Shown piece by piece: positions 25,320 through 38,700 of a stretch of 64,000 nt of DNA (positions are counted from its first letter, which is position 1; the number at the start of each line of letters is the position of its first letter). Origin of the DNA: Orthonyx spaldingii (Eukaryota > Chordata > Aves > Passeriformes > Orthonychidae). The stretch is from contig VZTJ01004015.1 in assembly GCA_013397795.1 (NCBI GenBank), positions 3,388,553 to 3,452,552 on the forward strand. Reading direction: 5' to 3'. The notes below the pieces were generated by a model, which did no database searches, was not told where the DNA came from, and saw nothing but the letters and a program-made list of their open reading frames with translations. A program made the translations under genes and the position numbers.

Positions 25320-25380
25320 TACAAGATATATGCAAACAGATATGCAAATTTGGAAATAAATATGCAAACATATAAAATGT
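25320..25380. promoter_or_regulatory. Cluster of octamer-like (POU) motifs
   Basis: Three copies of ATGCAAA lie within 40 bases, at 25330-25336, 25342-25348 and 25362-25368. The middle copy is a full octamer (ATGCAAAT, 25342-25349). POU-domain factors bind this motif. The surrounding 200 bases are AT-rich and lack simple repeats. A regulatory role is inferred from motif density only, and short AT-rich motifs also recur by chance. Confidence 0.2.
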
Positions 25381-28300
25381 TGTTGAATTAAGTAGTCCTT
25401 AACATTTTTAATGAAATCAATATTTTATTCATATTTTGCACACAATTTTGAGTACTTAGTGATTTGGTAGTTCTCAGACTTTTGTGGACCATGGCTAGAG
25501 ATTGATTCTCTTGTGGCTCATTTTGTCTTCCAGTCTCCTGAACCTCATACTTTCTTTATGGAAAACAGGAGCTAATCCAAACCCCTCTAAATTATTTGGA
25601 TTCTGTTCAATTATGCTTTGTAGGTATTTCAGATAGTAAACATGTTACTGAAACAGTTGAAAATAATCTTTGTAAAAACTTTCATATTGAATCACATTAA
25701 AGGTTTGTCTAGCCCAAATCCTATTTCTAAAATACCAAAATAAAAAGGGAGAGATATGAAAATATACACCAAGTATATCACCTAAATGTTTTGCTAGCAC
25801 ACAACCAACTGTGAGTCAAGAAATGCATGTGGTGGTTTCTATGCAGTTAGTTACCCTCCATGAATTCTGGTTTTGTAATATGTATATAAAGTTATATGTG
25901 TGTGTATTTATATATAACAGATGTGGTCTAACAAGTGATGAGTTTCTCTTCCCTCAATCTGCTGATTATGCTGTTCCTACAGTCCAGGATGATGTGTGCT
26001 GTCTTCCCCAGATGTAGTGCGAGCTCACTGCTGCCAGCAAGGACATTGCCTCACCTGCCCCAGCCCCAGGAAATGGATTCTGGCAATCCCTGCAGCCCCA
26101 GACCTGGAGATTGGCATCCTCTCCTCAGAAGCTCATATAACCCAAATGTTACCTCCGAAGGACATGTGGTTAAGGTACCCAGACAGTCAAGGTATAAAGA
26201 TGTGTGGAATTTGTATTTAACTGAGTAGACAGGAAAATCCTCAGGGGTCCTGAGAAAAAATCAGGGTTCTGGATGTAGTTGCTAGTAAATAACTAGCTAT
26301 TAGTACTGGGAGACTGATGGGTGCTTGACAATTGTCACAGATATGTATGTCATTATAATGTAGCAATAGATTGAACTTGAGGTCATAAAATACTGGTACT
26401 TCAAGCTACATCCTTTCTAGTGTAATAATATAATGCATGCAGAGGTGAGGCACCAGGGGCAGCTGAAAGGTGTGGTGTTCTAGAGGCTAAAGGCTGAAGT
26501 AGCAGGCAAGATGTGGAGGTTGGTTTCCATTCCCCTCCATTTCCATCCGAAGCATGCTTAAAGGTTGCATATTGTTGAACTACTGAAAGAATTTCTACAA
26601 CTAGAGAAAATTGCTGAAATTGGCTGTTTCTTCAGACACCTAAAGTCCTCCATCTAGATTCTGCTATTAGACAGGATGGCTTGGACAAGCATTGACTTAG
26701 ACTGAAGGAAGCTGAATACCTGAGCATACAAATATAGAGTGGGTGTATATGGCCTAGAAAGTTACATTCAAATCGGAGTGCACCACAGAATGCAGGAGGT
26801 GTACCCTATTCAACTTATAGTTTCAGAACCTGAACAAATGTTCCATTTTAAACTTCATGTGCTACAGATCCCATAAGGTGAATATCAGTTGAAGAATAAA
26901 TGAGGTTCCCTATCCTTGGTTTGCAAGATTACTAATCAAGATCACATTCCTGGGCTTTAATTCATTTAAGGTTACTACATAAAGTTGTTACATACAAAAA
27001 GAGTCATGCTGAAATCTATATTGTTGATTATTTAAGACTTGTGCATTTTAATAAAGTTTGTAGACTTGGTCACTTAAATTTTTTTCAATACAACCTAGAA
27101 TATGTTTCATTTAGTTTACATTGATGCATAAGTAATCAAAATCATAATTATATTGCTAAAGAAACATCACTTAAAAATAGACATATAAATGCTGTTTTGA
27201 TCATTGCAAACTGCTATTTGTGGTGCAGTGTTTTAGTTATGAGATGTAGAAAAATTTGTCTGCCTTTGCAGGTGCGTACTCAAAATGCTATTTCAGGGCA
27301 AGTAGTGCTATAGTATTTTTCTGAGAGATATTGATTTATTTATTACTACACGTATAGTGAGTGAAAATCCATACAGCTGCTTCCCTGTACATCTGTGGTA
27401 GTTTCAAAGTTTTCGGAGTATAACTGACTGAAAGAAGTAAGAGCCTGATATACTTAGCAAACCTGTATTCAGACCTGTGCAACACCCTCTGCCTTCATAC
27501 CAAATAACATTGGTCTTTAAAAGACTATACCTGTGCACTTACTGATATACTTTTTATTCTCACAGCATCCTTCAGTGCCAGGTTCTTGCAAGATTTTGTG
27601 TCCGTGGGCTGGATTTCGTTTCAGCAGATTGCTCAATCCCCTCTTCCTTCTATTGTAACTGGTTTTTGGATTGTCTCAAATTCACCAATGGCTTTACAAC
27701 AATCTGAAAATTAACAATGGCCCCTTACTTGCACAGGGCTATGTGATTCACAAATTCCTTACTTAACTGATACTTCTTTTCCCCTTACTTCCAGCCAGGC
27801 AATCTTGTGTGGATTTTAAACTAGTGTAGAGGCAGTAAAATGTCTATACATTGAAACATTTTCTTCCTGGCACTCCATCACTTGGAAAGCAATCTGAGGC
27901 TTTTCCATAGGCTGATGTATTGGCAGTAACTTAAAAAAAACCCCAAAAATATAGAAACGTGATTTTGATTATGCTATAAATTGGGATTATTTCCTTCAGG
28001 CAGGCGGAAGGACATGCCAGCTGGACTTTATATGTTGGCTGTTAAAAAGCTTTAGGAGCCAAAATTATAATTAACTCACTCATACAGAAATATGTTCTCC
28101 CTAGCTGTTTTAATTTTTTTGCCAGAACTTGATGCAAGTCCTGAAAGATGCTGTTTCCCTCAGCACAGGAAATATACGTCACACTTGGCATTAAGCAACC
28201 ACCTGTGCAGTGGCTGTTGCAGGGCTTGCAGGAGGCAGCGGTGCTTCTGCTCCCTGGTGCACTTTGGGGGTGTCTGTCTGCAGGGCCTGGTGTGGAGTCA

Positions 28301-29361
28301 CCCAGACTGGCAGGAAAAGCTATTTAGAAGCAAACTGGGTGAAAAGCAGGGCCCGTTCATCAACAAATCAATGCAAGAAAGTTGCTTGTATTTGAGCAGC
28401 ACCTAGTTTTATGTGTTATAAAGTAGTGCTTAAGAGAGCCCACTGATATCCAGGTATCACTGATACAAAATGACTGTTGCACGCTGTGTGTAAGTGGTGG
28501 GAGTGAAGGACTGGTAGGCATAGCTGAAGCAAACTTTATCAAGGAATTTGACAGGAAACATGGCCTACAGCACAGGATGCAAAAATCTGCCAGACATCAT
28601 GGATACTAATTGGGACAACTGAAGTCTCGCTAGGACAGTTGAGCAGGCCAGTGAGAGTAAAGCTAGTCTGGGAATGTTTTCATTCACCCCCCTCCGTCAC
28701 TCTTCTGATTTTAGCGTAGATGTGTCTGCTGTGAGAACTGGTCCATAACTTCTGTAGCTCACCAGAGTTGAGAAGGGGAATGAAGGATACTGAGACAGAC
28801 AGTCTAGCAAATGAGATTTCATAACAAGTCAGACACAGTTCTGCAAAAAGAATCCACATTCTCCTGTCTTACAGTTCAGTGCCATCCAATGGTTCATTTT
28901 AATTTGATCTGAAATTGTTACTAATTTTTTCCTCCACTGTTTGGACTGGTTTATTTGCAAGATGGATATTTAGTCATATTAGGGGTGGTAAAATGCTTTT
29001 CACTGAAAGTTCTCTCAGATTCTGTGTTTGGTAGATTCCTTTCAGTTGCATTTGTTCTTTCTCTCTATGTTGTGGGTGCTTACCCATGAATGGGGAAGTT
29101 TCTCAAAATGAGCCCATATTTTAATTCCATATTAGATATCTATGATGGTTACACAGTTGCATATTTTGAATATTTTGTTTTGTTTTGTATAAAAGACTCT
29201 TATCTAATTCTCCATTTGACTATTGTCTTTCCAGAGGAATAGAAAACTTTCTTTAGGAACATCATTCAGTTTGGATGAGAGACTCATAAAGTTCTAGCAT
29301 TGGGGAAAAATGATATATTCCTAGTAGACGTTATGTCCACGCGAGAGCTGCGCACCGTTGG

Positions 29362-29397
29362 CAGCTGTGGTTTAGCCCTTCCCCAGCTGTGGTTTAG
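29362..29397. repeat. Pair of 14-base direct repeats
   Basis: CAGCTGTGGTTTAG occurs at 29362-29375 and again at 29384-29397, spaced eight bases apart, inside a GC-richer patch (about 29.34-29.47 kb). Each copy contains an E-box (CAGCTG) directly followed by a RUNX-type TGTGGTTT core. A chance duplication is possible, and the patch holds no recognisable gene. Confidence 0.6.
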
Positions 29398-32043
29398 TCT
29401 GTCTGGGGCTCCAGGGCACAGAGAGCCCTCTCTGCACAGCAGCCAGGCACCCGCAGGACCCAAGAGGGTTTTAAAGAGTACTAAATAAGTTTCTTGTATT
29501 TATTATTTCAGTGTAAAACCCTATGGTATGTTCATGAATTGGTTAACTCATTTTATGGACAGCCTCTCTTCAGTTTGAATTCTCTAACTGGTTTTGAAAC
29601 TGGTTCTTTGCAGACACAAGAAACACATGGAGAATCATATTCTTGCAACCACAGATCAAGTCAGGTATTTTGGTAGGCAAAGAGAAGAAATTCAAAGCTA
29701 GAGTAGAAGAAAGAGCTAAAAATTAATGGATCACTTACTTTGAAGTTTGAAGGCAAGTAGTTAACGTTACACTATGAGGCTGATAGTAATCCAGCAAGTT
29801 TTTTCCCAGATAACTGAATTTGATGCATGTTTCTTTTCTTAAAATTCTCTTTGTTTTTCATCTGTTGAAGGATTAGGGAAAGAAATCATGCTTATAATGC
29901 TTGAGTTGAAAACTTTCTTACTAGTATTAGTAATAATATTAGTAATATTCAAAGGGGCAGTTTAATGTCGATTTGGCTTCTTAATTAAACAGACACGTGG
30001 TATTTTAGTTTTGCTTAGATTCCAGAATTCATGCAAATATCAGTTACCATCTCTAACTCTGCTTTTTTCATGTACAAAGAATGAATGCTGTAGAGTGTGG
30101 TACTACCAGGTAATACTGAGTCACTGAACAGAATGAAATGTTTAGAATTAGAACTCCAGAAAGTAAGCATGAAGTTGTCTTACTTGAAAATTACTATCGT
30201 TTCCATGGTGAAAAATGTAGAAGGATTGTAATACAGTTTGTAACATCTATAAAATGTTTTATTTTGATGGACCTTTTTCTATGTTTTGAAATCAATGAAA
30301 TACAAATGATGGGAATGTGATAACAAATATGAACGAGGTAAAAACTTGAAACCTCTACTGCTTGAAAAAAGGGAGTATTTAGACTTTCATATTTTGTGTT
30401 CTGGAAAGTATTAGTAGCTGAAATGTAAAATCTGAATTTTCTTATAAGTTATACAGTGAAGTACTTGCAAAGTCAGTATCTTTCTCTTTAAAGCTGGATG
30501 TGTATTATAAAAGCAGTTGCTTTCCTCACTTTTTATTAACTTATATCTTCATAACTTTTTTTGGAACTAGTTTTGCATTAAAATACAGCCACAGTAATTC
30601 TCTCAGTTGTACATATTTTCATAGGACTGCATGTTGCCAAAGTAATTCTGATCATACTTTCAAAAATCTCCAGTAAGCAAAATGCAGTGGTAACAAATAC
30701 CTGTTTTGGAGGAAATACATAAATTAGAGGAAAGGAAGAGAATTTTGTATGTAGTTTAGATCTGATTCAAGCACTTTTATTTAGTATAATAGTACTGATA
30801 GGCACTGTTTTGCTATGGCCCCACTGATTTTCTACAGAACAGGAAATGTAAGCAAAGGTCAGTAATCCCCTGATTTAAGATCAGTGCTAGGCCTTGTTAG
30901 ATTCCTACCTCTTGTTTTTGTGTAGGTAAGCCAAGATGTACAAAGGAAATACATGTTTCACTAGGGCTGTTTGATCTGAAGTGGTTTGCTTTGAAATTAT
31001 TTTTGCTTTTTGAAATTTGTCTGCTTTGTTGTCTTTGCCTAGAGTATCTATAGTCCCAAGTCTACTCCACCAGCTGAGGATATCTCTACTGTAGCAGTTA
31101 ATGAATGTTTGATGCATGGACCTACTTTTTGACAATACACTTATCTTAGTGACCTATTGTAGACCTCGAAGTAAAAAGCACTGTCCTACTCTAATATTTC
31201 AAGAAGATCATCTGCAAACTCTGGCTGATGGTGACCATGCCATAGGAGCCAGTAGGAAGTCTGTTAAGCTTCCTTCATGGATAGGTGATTAACCATTAGC
31301 AGTTACAAAATTAGCATTATATGTACATATGCAGTGAGAAAGAAGCTGGAACTTTTTGTGGGAAAAAATAATCTAACAGTGGAAACTGTGACACGAGAAT
31401 GGTAAAGCTACACACCCATGCAGAAGTTCTCTGTATCATTTGATGGCTTTAGTACAGAGAAGTGGCTGTGTGGAATAACAAACTGTTGTACCTCTGAACT
31501 TACCACTGAGTAAAGAATCCTCAAAACCAAAAAAATGAGACCATGAATAAATGAATAAGCAACAAGCTGTCTGAAAAGAAGCAATGAAAAACTAGGAAGA
31601 GCAAGAAAAAGGAAGAGGAGTTGATGCAGAAAAACAAGGTGCCAAAACCATCAGGGTCTGTCAGATTGGTACAAGTGATAATCCCTAGTTCCTCATTAGC
31701 TCCATATGCACTGCATATTGTCAGAGTCCTTTGGTCCAACATTAATTTACAAAGTATTTTGATAAAAAATTTATTCTTTCCATAAGATGTGCCAGTGGAG
31801 ATAGAGAAGGGAGGAAGCAATGTCTAGAAGCAGTCATGTAACAAAGGCACAAAATGTAACCAAGGGTTCTAAAAGTTTACTGAAATGCATTACTTGTTTA
31901 ATGCATTGATCAGATCAACAGTCGTTATTCCTCCTAGGACTTCTATAGACCACCAAAGAACATAATATTCTAAGTTCAGCAACTATTTATATGTGATACT
32001 AATATTATAGAGATAGTAAATGTCCTTCATTCTTTTTATGCAG

Positions 32044-32120
32044 TTCAAGTGACATTGAGGAGAAACCATGCAATTATCCAGCTGTACTTACACCATTAGG
32101 GAGCTTGTTCTGGATCACAG
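32044..32120 (+). other. Candidate internal exon (77 bp), unverified
   Basis: The stretch is preceded by a pyrimidine-rich acceptor (CATTCTTTTTATGCAG) and followed by a perfect donor, CAG then GTAAGT at 32121-32126. Only one of the three frames is open, and it is open throughout: one base, 25 codons, one base. The peptide begins SSDIEEKPC and ends LGSLFWIT. I do not recognise it. Its length (77, not a multiple of three) means skipping would shift frame. No partner exon in compatible phase is identified. Strong sites on both sides make this the best exon-like object in the window, but it may be a pseudo-exon or part of a noncoding transcript. Confidence 0.25.
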
Positions 32121-32360
32121 GTAAGTCAGATAAATATTTTGGCTTTGCTTATTTGGGTACAGAGCCTGTGCTCAGCAGTTGGTATTTGGCATGCAACCGC
32201 CTACTTTATCCATTTTTATGCACCAACTAATTTCCTTGATGTAGGGATTTGGGGATGGTTAAATAATTTCATAAATTATAAGCAAAAAAATATAATCTGT
32301 TTCATCTACTTCATTCTGGATAGCCATTGCATAAAAACTGTCAAAAACATATTGCTTCGG

Positions 32361-32417
32361 GTTCATCCCTGCTGCAGTTCCATTGATTACAGTGGAGTTA
32401 AATCAAAGATGAATCTG
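32361..32417. repeat. Possible degenerate ancient MITE-like fragment
   Basis: The segment contains TGCAGTTCCATTGATTACAG and TGGAGTTAAATC. It resembles old non-autonomous DNA elements of amniotes that carry a CCATTGACTTCAATGG-type core next to a GGAGTT motif. Identification is from memory of the family's look and is tentative. No terminal inverted repeats are intact. Confidence 0.25.
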
Positions 32418-32479
32418 TCTGTTCAATTTAAATCTAATGATTGGTTAAAAAGTCGGGGGGAGAGCCCTGTCTAAATCCA

Positions 32480-32700
32480 GGGCTGTTTTATCCTTGTGTC
32501 AGCATTTAATTCCATTTGCATATAAGCCTATTTCCCTTCTCTAAATTTAATTTGTTAGAGCTTGGCCCTCAGCAACAACAGCAACAACTAAGTAATTGCA
32601 TGCACTGTTGGGCAATGGTGCCAATACAGTATGTGCTATAAAAATGTCTCATGCAAATTTATAAAATGTAGGCATTAGTGACACTCTGCCTGTTAACAGG
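32480..32700. promoter_or_regulatory. Candidate conserved noncoding element
   Basis: AT-rich sequence carrying two octamer motifs in opposite orientation: ATTTGCAT at 32514-32521 and ATGCAAAT at 32651-32658. TAAT and AATTGCATGCA motifs lie between. Motif density without simple repeats is typical of vertebrate developmental enhancers. It lies about 360 bp right of the candidate exon at 32044-32120. Conservation cannot be tested from one sequence. Confidence 0.25.
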
Positions 32701-35700
32701 TACCTGGATATCTGAAAAAAAAACCAACCTTGAGCTTCATGAACATGTAACATCTAATAATACACATATGAAGAAGCCTTTTTTTAATATCAGCTGTTAA
32801 TTGTGGCTGTTTCACCAAAGGAAATAAGATATCCATGTCTTGTATGACCAATAGGAACATTCTAGAGTTTCATTGTGATGAGATAAAACTGGCTGAGGCT
32901 TAGTTCTCAGGCTGCACTAGATATCATCTGTGACTTTGCACAAGGTACTTTTGCAGTGTGGCTTAGCAAGGTTGTTTTAAACTGGGGAGGAGTGGTTGGC
33001 ATTGTCACAATATACCTTGTTTGTTTAGCTGCTACACTCCACTGCAGTACTGTGCTCTCATATCACCTAACCCCAAAACACAGAGCCTGATCTTCACCGA
33101 GAGCTTTCACCCGGCCATTTTTGAATAAAAAGACTCTTGTTGAACTTGACCTGATCAGCAGTCATTCCAATTCAGCTGTTCTTCCAAAGGTAGTGCTACC
33201 TGCTTTAAGTTGACAGAATCCTTTATTCTCCTTTTCCTTATCCTAAATATTTGATTGCACCAAAAGGGGAAACACTCAAATCAAAACATTTTCTAGGATT
33301 TGAGTTTTTCTTTCTGCTTTAAACCCCAGCTTTTTCATCATACATTCTGATGCATTAAAACTAATCATGGTCATAGATTATTATGTCTTGTCAATTTCAC
33401 ACAACTTCATGATCTGTTGAGAAGAGGTGACTTCAGGTTCACTATTTGTGGAAAGAAGACACTGATGCCAAGGCAGTAAATATATTGACCAGGGCTGTTG
33501 TGCAATTTTATGCAAATAACAAAGCCTGGAAGGAAAGCCAGGAATTAGGGCTGCATGATGTGGGAGTAAGGCCATGCTATACTTACAGAGAGTGGAAAAT
33601 AAACACGCATCTTCCAACTTTCTGTTTTCTGTGTTTAGATAAACCAGGTTATTTCCTAATGTATCAGATCTTTTTTATACACATTGTTCCTCATGTGGAC
33701 AGGAAAGCCCACTATTACCTCTGTTACTTGCTCCCATTACCTCTTGATGCACTTGCAGCCTATCCTCAGTAGGATTAGAAGGCACTCAGGACCTTTCAGG
33801 AGGCACTTACCACTTTACAGGATTAGGATAAGCCTGCCTTTGATGTTTTTGTGATCATACCCATCTGTCATAACTGAACATGGTGAAGTAGGCTTTATTT
33901 TTATTTAATGTTCTAATTATGTTTAAAAGGTCAAATATAAAAATATATTTTCTCAGTTTCCCTGCTTTTCTTTAAAAAATCCATGAAGATATGTTGTTTT
34001 TCAATACACATGTTAACACTTGAAAAGTAAAAAAAAAACATGGTGAGAATCAGCAAATAAAGATGTGGTTTCACCTGATTTTAAGGTTTAACAATTGTAC
34101 TCCATGTCACACTCCTTCCTCTTCTTCCATCCATATATTCATTACAAATGTCAGATAAGGCTAATCCTTCATGTGACATTACTACAGATGGTTACACTGG
34201 GGACTTAAACCAGATGCTGATAGTCTGGATAATCTGGATAAAAGCTGGTAACCTAAAACAAATCCATTTTATGTATTACTCATGCTAACAGTTAAGATAT
34301 ATATAAAATCTTTATTACCCTTTAACACTTTATGTAACTCTTTTGCTTTCCTCTTTTTATACTTTTAAAGTTGTTATTTTAGAGAGGATTTTTTTCATCT
34401 CCCACTGTCCTTCTACCTCAGCTAAATTGTGCATGTATGTATAGAATAATATTTAGGGAGGGGAGAGACACTTTCTAGATAAGAATGAATACTACATTTA
34501 TCTTTTGTTTTAAAATTCCCATTGGGTTGAAAATAGGCACTGGAAAGTAACTTTAATTTACTTTCATAAAAAGAGGTTTAATGAAAGTATTAGCAATAGA
34601 AAAGTAACTCCCTCCTGTTCTTTCAAAGAGTCTTTGAAATTCAGTGTTTAAGATGGGAGCTTATAGGGATGTCTTCTGCTGAGTGGCCCAGACCTCTGAC
34701 TAGACTTGAGTGTTTGGAACCCATTTTTCTGTCTATTTAAGAATAGAAATATCCTATCTTAGATGGGATTTACTCTGAATATTATGTATGTGTTTATTCT
34801 TTCGTTTAGTAATGAAGTTTGTATTCTCAGCTGGGGGATTCACAAAGGCTTGTCAGTCTAGGAAGAACTCTGTGTGTGTGTTAAGCAGCTAATTATTTAC
34901 ATGGAAAGTTCTGTGGCACAAACATACTGGATCCTTCCTTGCCCACCTATGACTATCACTGAATGCTGCCCATGGCTAGAGGAATTGGAGAGGAAGATAC
35001 TAGGTTATTTTTTGTAGCTCAGTATAATGCTATTTTGGGCTCTTTCAGCTGTATTATTTTTTATTTATTACTAGCTTTTGCTTCTAAGCTGGTCAGTAGC
35101 CTGGAAGTATAGGAAAGTAAGTTTACCAAGCACCTGAGCTATGCAATTATTGTGTAGCTTTTCATCTGTTGCCTAGCACACTTGAGATTTAGATTAGGTA
35201 AGCAACTTGAGCAGGTCCCCATACAGCAAATGATCTAGGGTCTCATCTGATCTCCCTTTAATCCAGTGATCTATGAGGGCAGTGGTCTGGAGAGTGGTTC
35301 ATGGAGGATTGTTTCTGTGATTTGCTTCTAAGCTTTTTTTGTCCCTAGTGTGTACTACAGGAACAGGTAGAGAAGTCAAGGTCCCTGGCCAGCCAAAGCA
35401 TGTGTAGTACTGAGCTTTGAATACTGGGATTTAACACAGCCTACTGTTGGCAGTCAAAAGCTCTCAGCTGGACCATCCTCTCAGTCTCTAGCAGCACACC
35501 CAGTAGCTAGTAATGACTTCCTCTCTCGGAGTCCTCACTGTTTCACTGATTCTAAAAGTGTATAGATCACACGAATGACTTAACACAGTTCAGCTGAAAT
35601 CAACTGAATCCAGATGCCTTATGCCAGTGGAAAACCTTGATCCTTCCGTTCATGTGTGGAATGATACAGCAGTGAAGTATACTGCTCACTGTGAGTCAAA

Positions 35701-38700
35701 TAATTCTCAACAAGTTGCTGAAAATGTTTAGAAGAGTAGTCAGTCATTATGCCTTAGAGCATACTGCAAGGATACATGGTGCAAACCTTCTGCAAGGAGA
35801 CGAGTAAAGACTTATTGTCCAGATATTTTCTGTTGTTATTATACTGTTATCAAAAACCATCATAATTGTAGTTCATTTTGGGATCATAAACCTTTATAGT
35901 GGAAGAGAAGGTAAATGCTTTGGTCTGAAAGGTTAGCCAAAAGAAGACAAATTATTGCAAAAGATGTGGCTATGTGAAAGAGGTGAGTAATTACATGAAA
36001 TATTACAAGCAAGGAACGAAACTCTTACAATTATGTGTTTTGTGGTAAATGCAGTCTTGGTGGGCTGATATACATTACACTAAGTGTTATAATTAATAGT
36101 GATAATGTTATTTTAGTGTTTGTGGTAATCAAAGAGTGGAAGCAATAACTGGATCTAATTGATAGCAACATTTGACTAACTTTTGACAATTACTTTTTTA
36201 AGTGTAAATTTTTATACTGTGACTTTAAACAGCAGCAGTTCCTTGATGATTTATTTTAGAGGCTTACAGAAAGTATGAAAATAAAGTTCTATTATTGACC
36301 GTATAGATGTGGTTGAAAGACCTGTGCATGGGGCAGATATTTTGCTACCATCTGTTCCATCGTAGAGGAAATGCCCAATTCAGCAGAGCTGTTTCTTTGC
36401 ATGTTGTAGGCCTGGAAATGCCATTTCAGCACTATAAAGTCTGATTCATCAAGAATGAAACGTCACTTTCAGAAATGCTGTTTACTGGAGTGTGTATATA
36501 TGGAAATGATGTCCTGGTATAGAGAGGGTCCTGGGTTATGGGTATTTTATGATCCACATATCTCTAATTCATCTTTTGCTTTTGAAACATAACACATGTT
36601 CTAGCTGCACTGATACGGGTTCTTGCTTATTATAGTTAATGGATTATTCATCCTCTTTGTCCTTGACATAATCCTAAGTATGTGCATAAAACTCAGATCA
36701 TGTTGCCCATAAAAACCAATCAGCCCAGAGTTCTTCTGCAAGGTGTTGAACATTCACCCAGAGCAGATGGTAAAGATAATGTTTAATAAAGAGTTAGAGG
36801 ATTAGTTGGAACAAAAATAAGCTAAGAGAAAGGGATAATTTCATTTCATATGAAACTCCATGACATTTCATGTACCCAAGGACTGATTAAAATTATGCCA
36901 AAAGCTGCTCTTTTTGGCCAGTTTGTCCTAATACTGACCCTGCTTATGTTGTCAGCTGCTGCTGTATCTGCATGTGTTATTTTACCACTTTCTGAATAAC
37001 TCAAAAGAAAGCTCTTCTGATTCTCCTGTGGCTGGCAAAAGTAATTCTTAATTAAATAGGGAGAGGAGAGATGATAGGATTCTGCTAAATGTGATGAATA
37101 TTTTTAAGCAACTGATACCTCAACTGAGGTTTAGCAGAGAAGTTTTATAGGTCATTTTAAACATAAATAAATTTTAAATTGTAGTTTTCATAATGTGTGG
37201 AGTTAATCTTTGGTTTGTCTGGAATACTTGGATGCTGAATGGAAAACAGAGCAGGGGATAGTCCATAATGATTATCAACCTTGTTTCAGAAAAAATTATT
37301 TTTGCTATCAAAAAGTGGAGTAACAAAACCTATTGATTTTGCATATTGCATAATATTTGTAATGAATGCCCAGTTGTTCTTTAAAAAGGCTTAATAAAAG
37401 AAATTGAATAAAACAAATCAGAAGCAAATATATTACTGTTATGGTATTTCTGGGCCCATGGTTTTCTGCTATAAATTTAATATTATAAATCAGAAGCTCT
37501 GACAAAGTATGTCAGGTATGGGTGCTGCAGAAGCAATGTAAGTGGAATTTACTTGTAAATGCAGTGTCCTTTGTTCTGAACACAAAATTTAAATTATTTG
37601 AGGCTGTTCTCATAAGTAAACACATGTTCTTTTAAGAAGACATTTTAGAATGGTTGGTGGGAGACAGAAGACAACTATTTCTTTTAATGGTTATGACACA
37701 AAACCAAAACTATTGGATCAAACCCCAGCTATTAACTTTCTTTACTCAGACTCAGTGGTCACTGAAGCATAAAACCACATGTGAGCATCTCTGGACTCAC
37801 TCCAGCTGAAGCTTAAAGTTCTGATCAGTCTCTAATGGTAGAGCTCTGTTAGCTGCTGCTGTAATGCAGGAAGACAAAAGTATTCTAGAATCAACATACA
37901 GCTTTTGCACTGAAGTGGGCCAAAGCTGAAACCTTTGAAAGCCTCTTGGAGTTTGGTGGCTTGGGTAATATCACTACCTAGTAGTCCAGAATTCAGCTGA
38001 AATCTTCTCAAAACCTGCTCTGCATTTTCTAGCCATTTCATGTGTTTAAGACAGTGTTTGGATCCCTAAAATAAAGGCCCTAAAGTCATCTTCTGCTGCA
38101 GATTATTCCTAATTTATACTCCTGTTGTTTCTCTAATTAGTTATGTTTGCAAATGTTTCATTGGGCACTTCAAACAGCTGAGTATATTTAAAATAGTCTG
38201 GATTGGCATAAAAATAGAAAGACACAGTTAAGAATGAACTGGAAATTAATGAAACCTTAATTTCACTGGCAATAATTGTAAATATTTTATTACAAGATGC
38301 AGGTTTAGCTGACTAATGGTTGTGAAACAGATTACTATAAAACTTATTTCCCAGTTTCCTTCAGTCTGCTAAATACTTGTCCGTACTTTGTTGTAGCCAT
38401 CTTTTGAAATCACAGTGGCGAGAATAAAGCTCAAGAAGTCTGTCAGCTGATACACAGTATCAGAATCAGATAGTGCAGCTCATAAAGAAGAGCTGGTTCT
38501 ATCACACAGCTGAGATGAGACATAGATAAGTCTAAAGCAAGTTATGGCTTTATCTCATCTTAACCTTGAACCAGATGCCCTTTCCAAAGCCCTCCCTTCC
38601 CCTCCACCCCCTCATCTTTGTAGTGCACTACAGCTGTGCTGTAACAGCTAGAATTAGCAAAATTGGAGATGGGAGACAGGCAGCCTTAAAAAAGATATTT

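Larger units (their letters stand above)
22211..32043. other. Non-coding stretch, no recognisable gene
   Basis: Nearly 10 kb of AT-rich DNA. Open frames reach only about 104 codons (28092-28406 +, in a GC-richer patch) and none is recognisable. The frame at 31521-31820 (-) ends in a hydrophobic Phe/Leu/Ser-rich run typical of translated T-rich DNA. A 25-bp tandem duplication, an octamer-like cluster near 25.3 kb and a pair of 14-base direct repeats at 29362-29397 are listed separately or in the findings. The 27.0-27.3 kb segment is rich in homeodomain-type TAAT motifs but nothing firmer can be said. Confidence 0.55.

Noticed and set aside
31521..31820. 99-codon minus-strand frame vaguely recalling a LINE endonuclease segment
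   Set aside because: No convincing catalytic motif. Its second half is a Phe/Leu/Ser run from T-rich DNA, and no neighbouring frame continues it.
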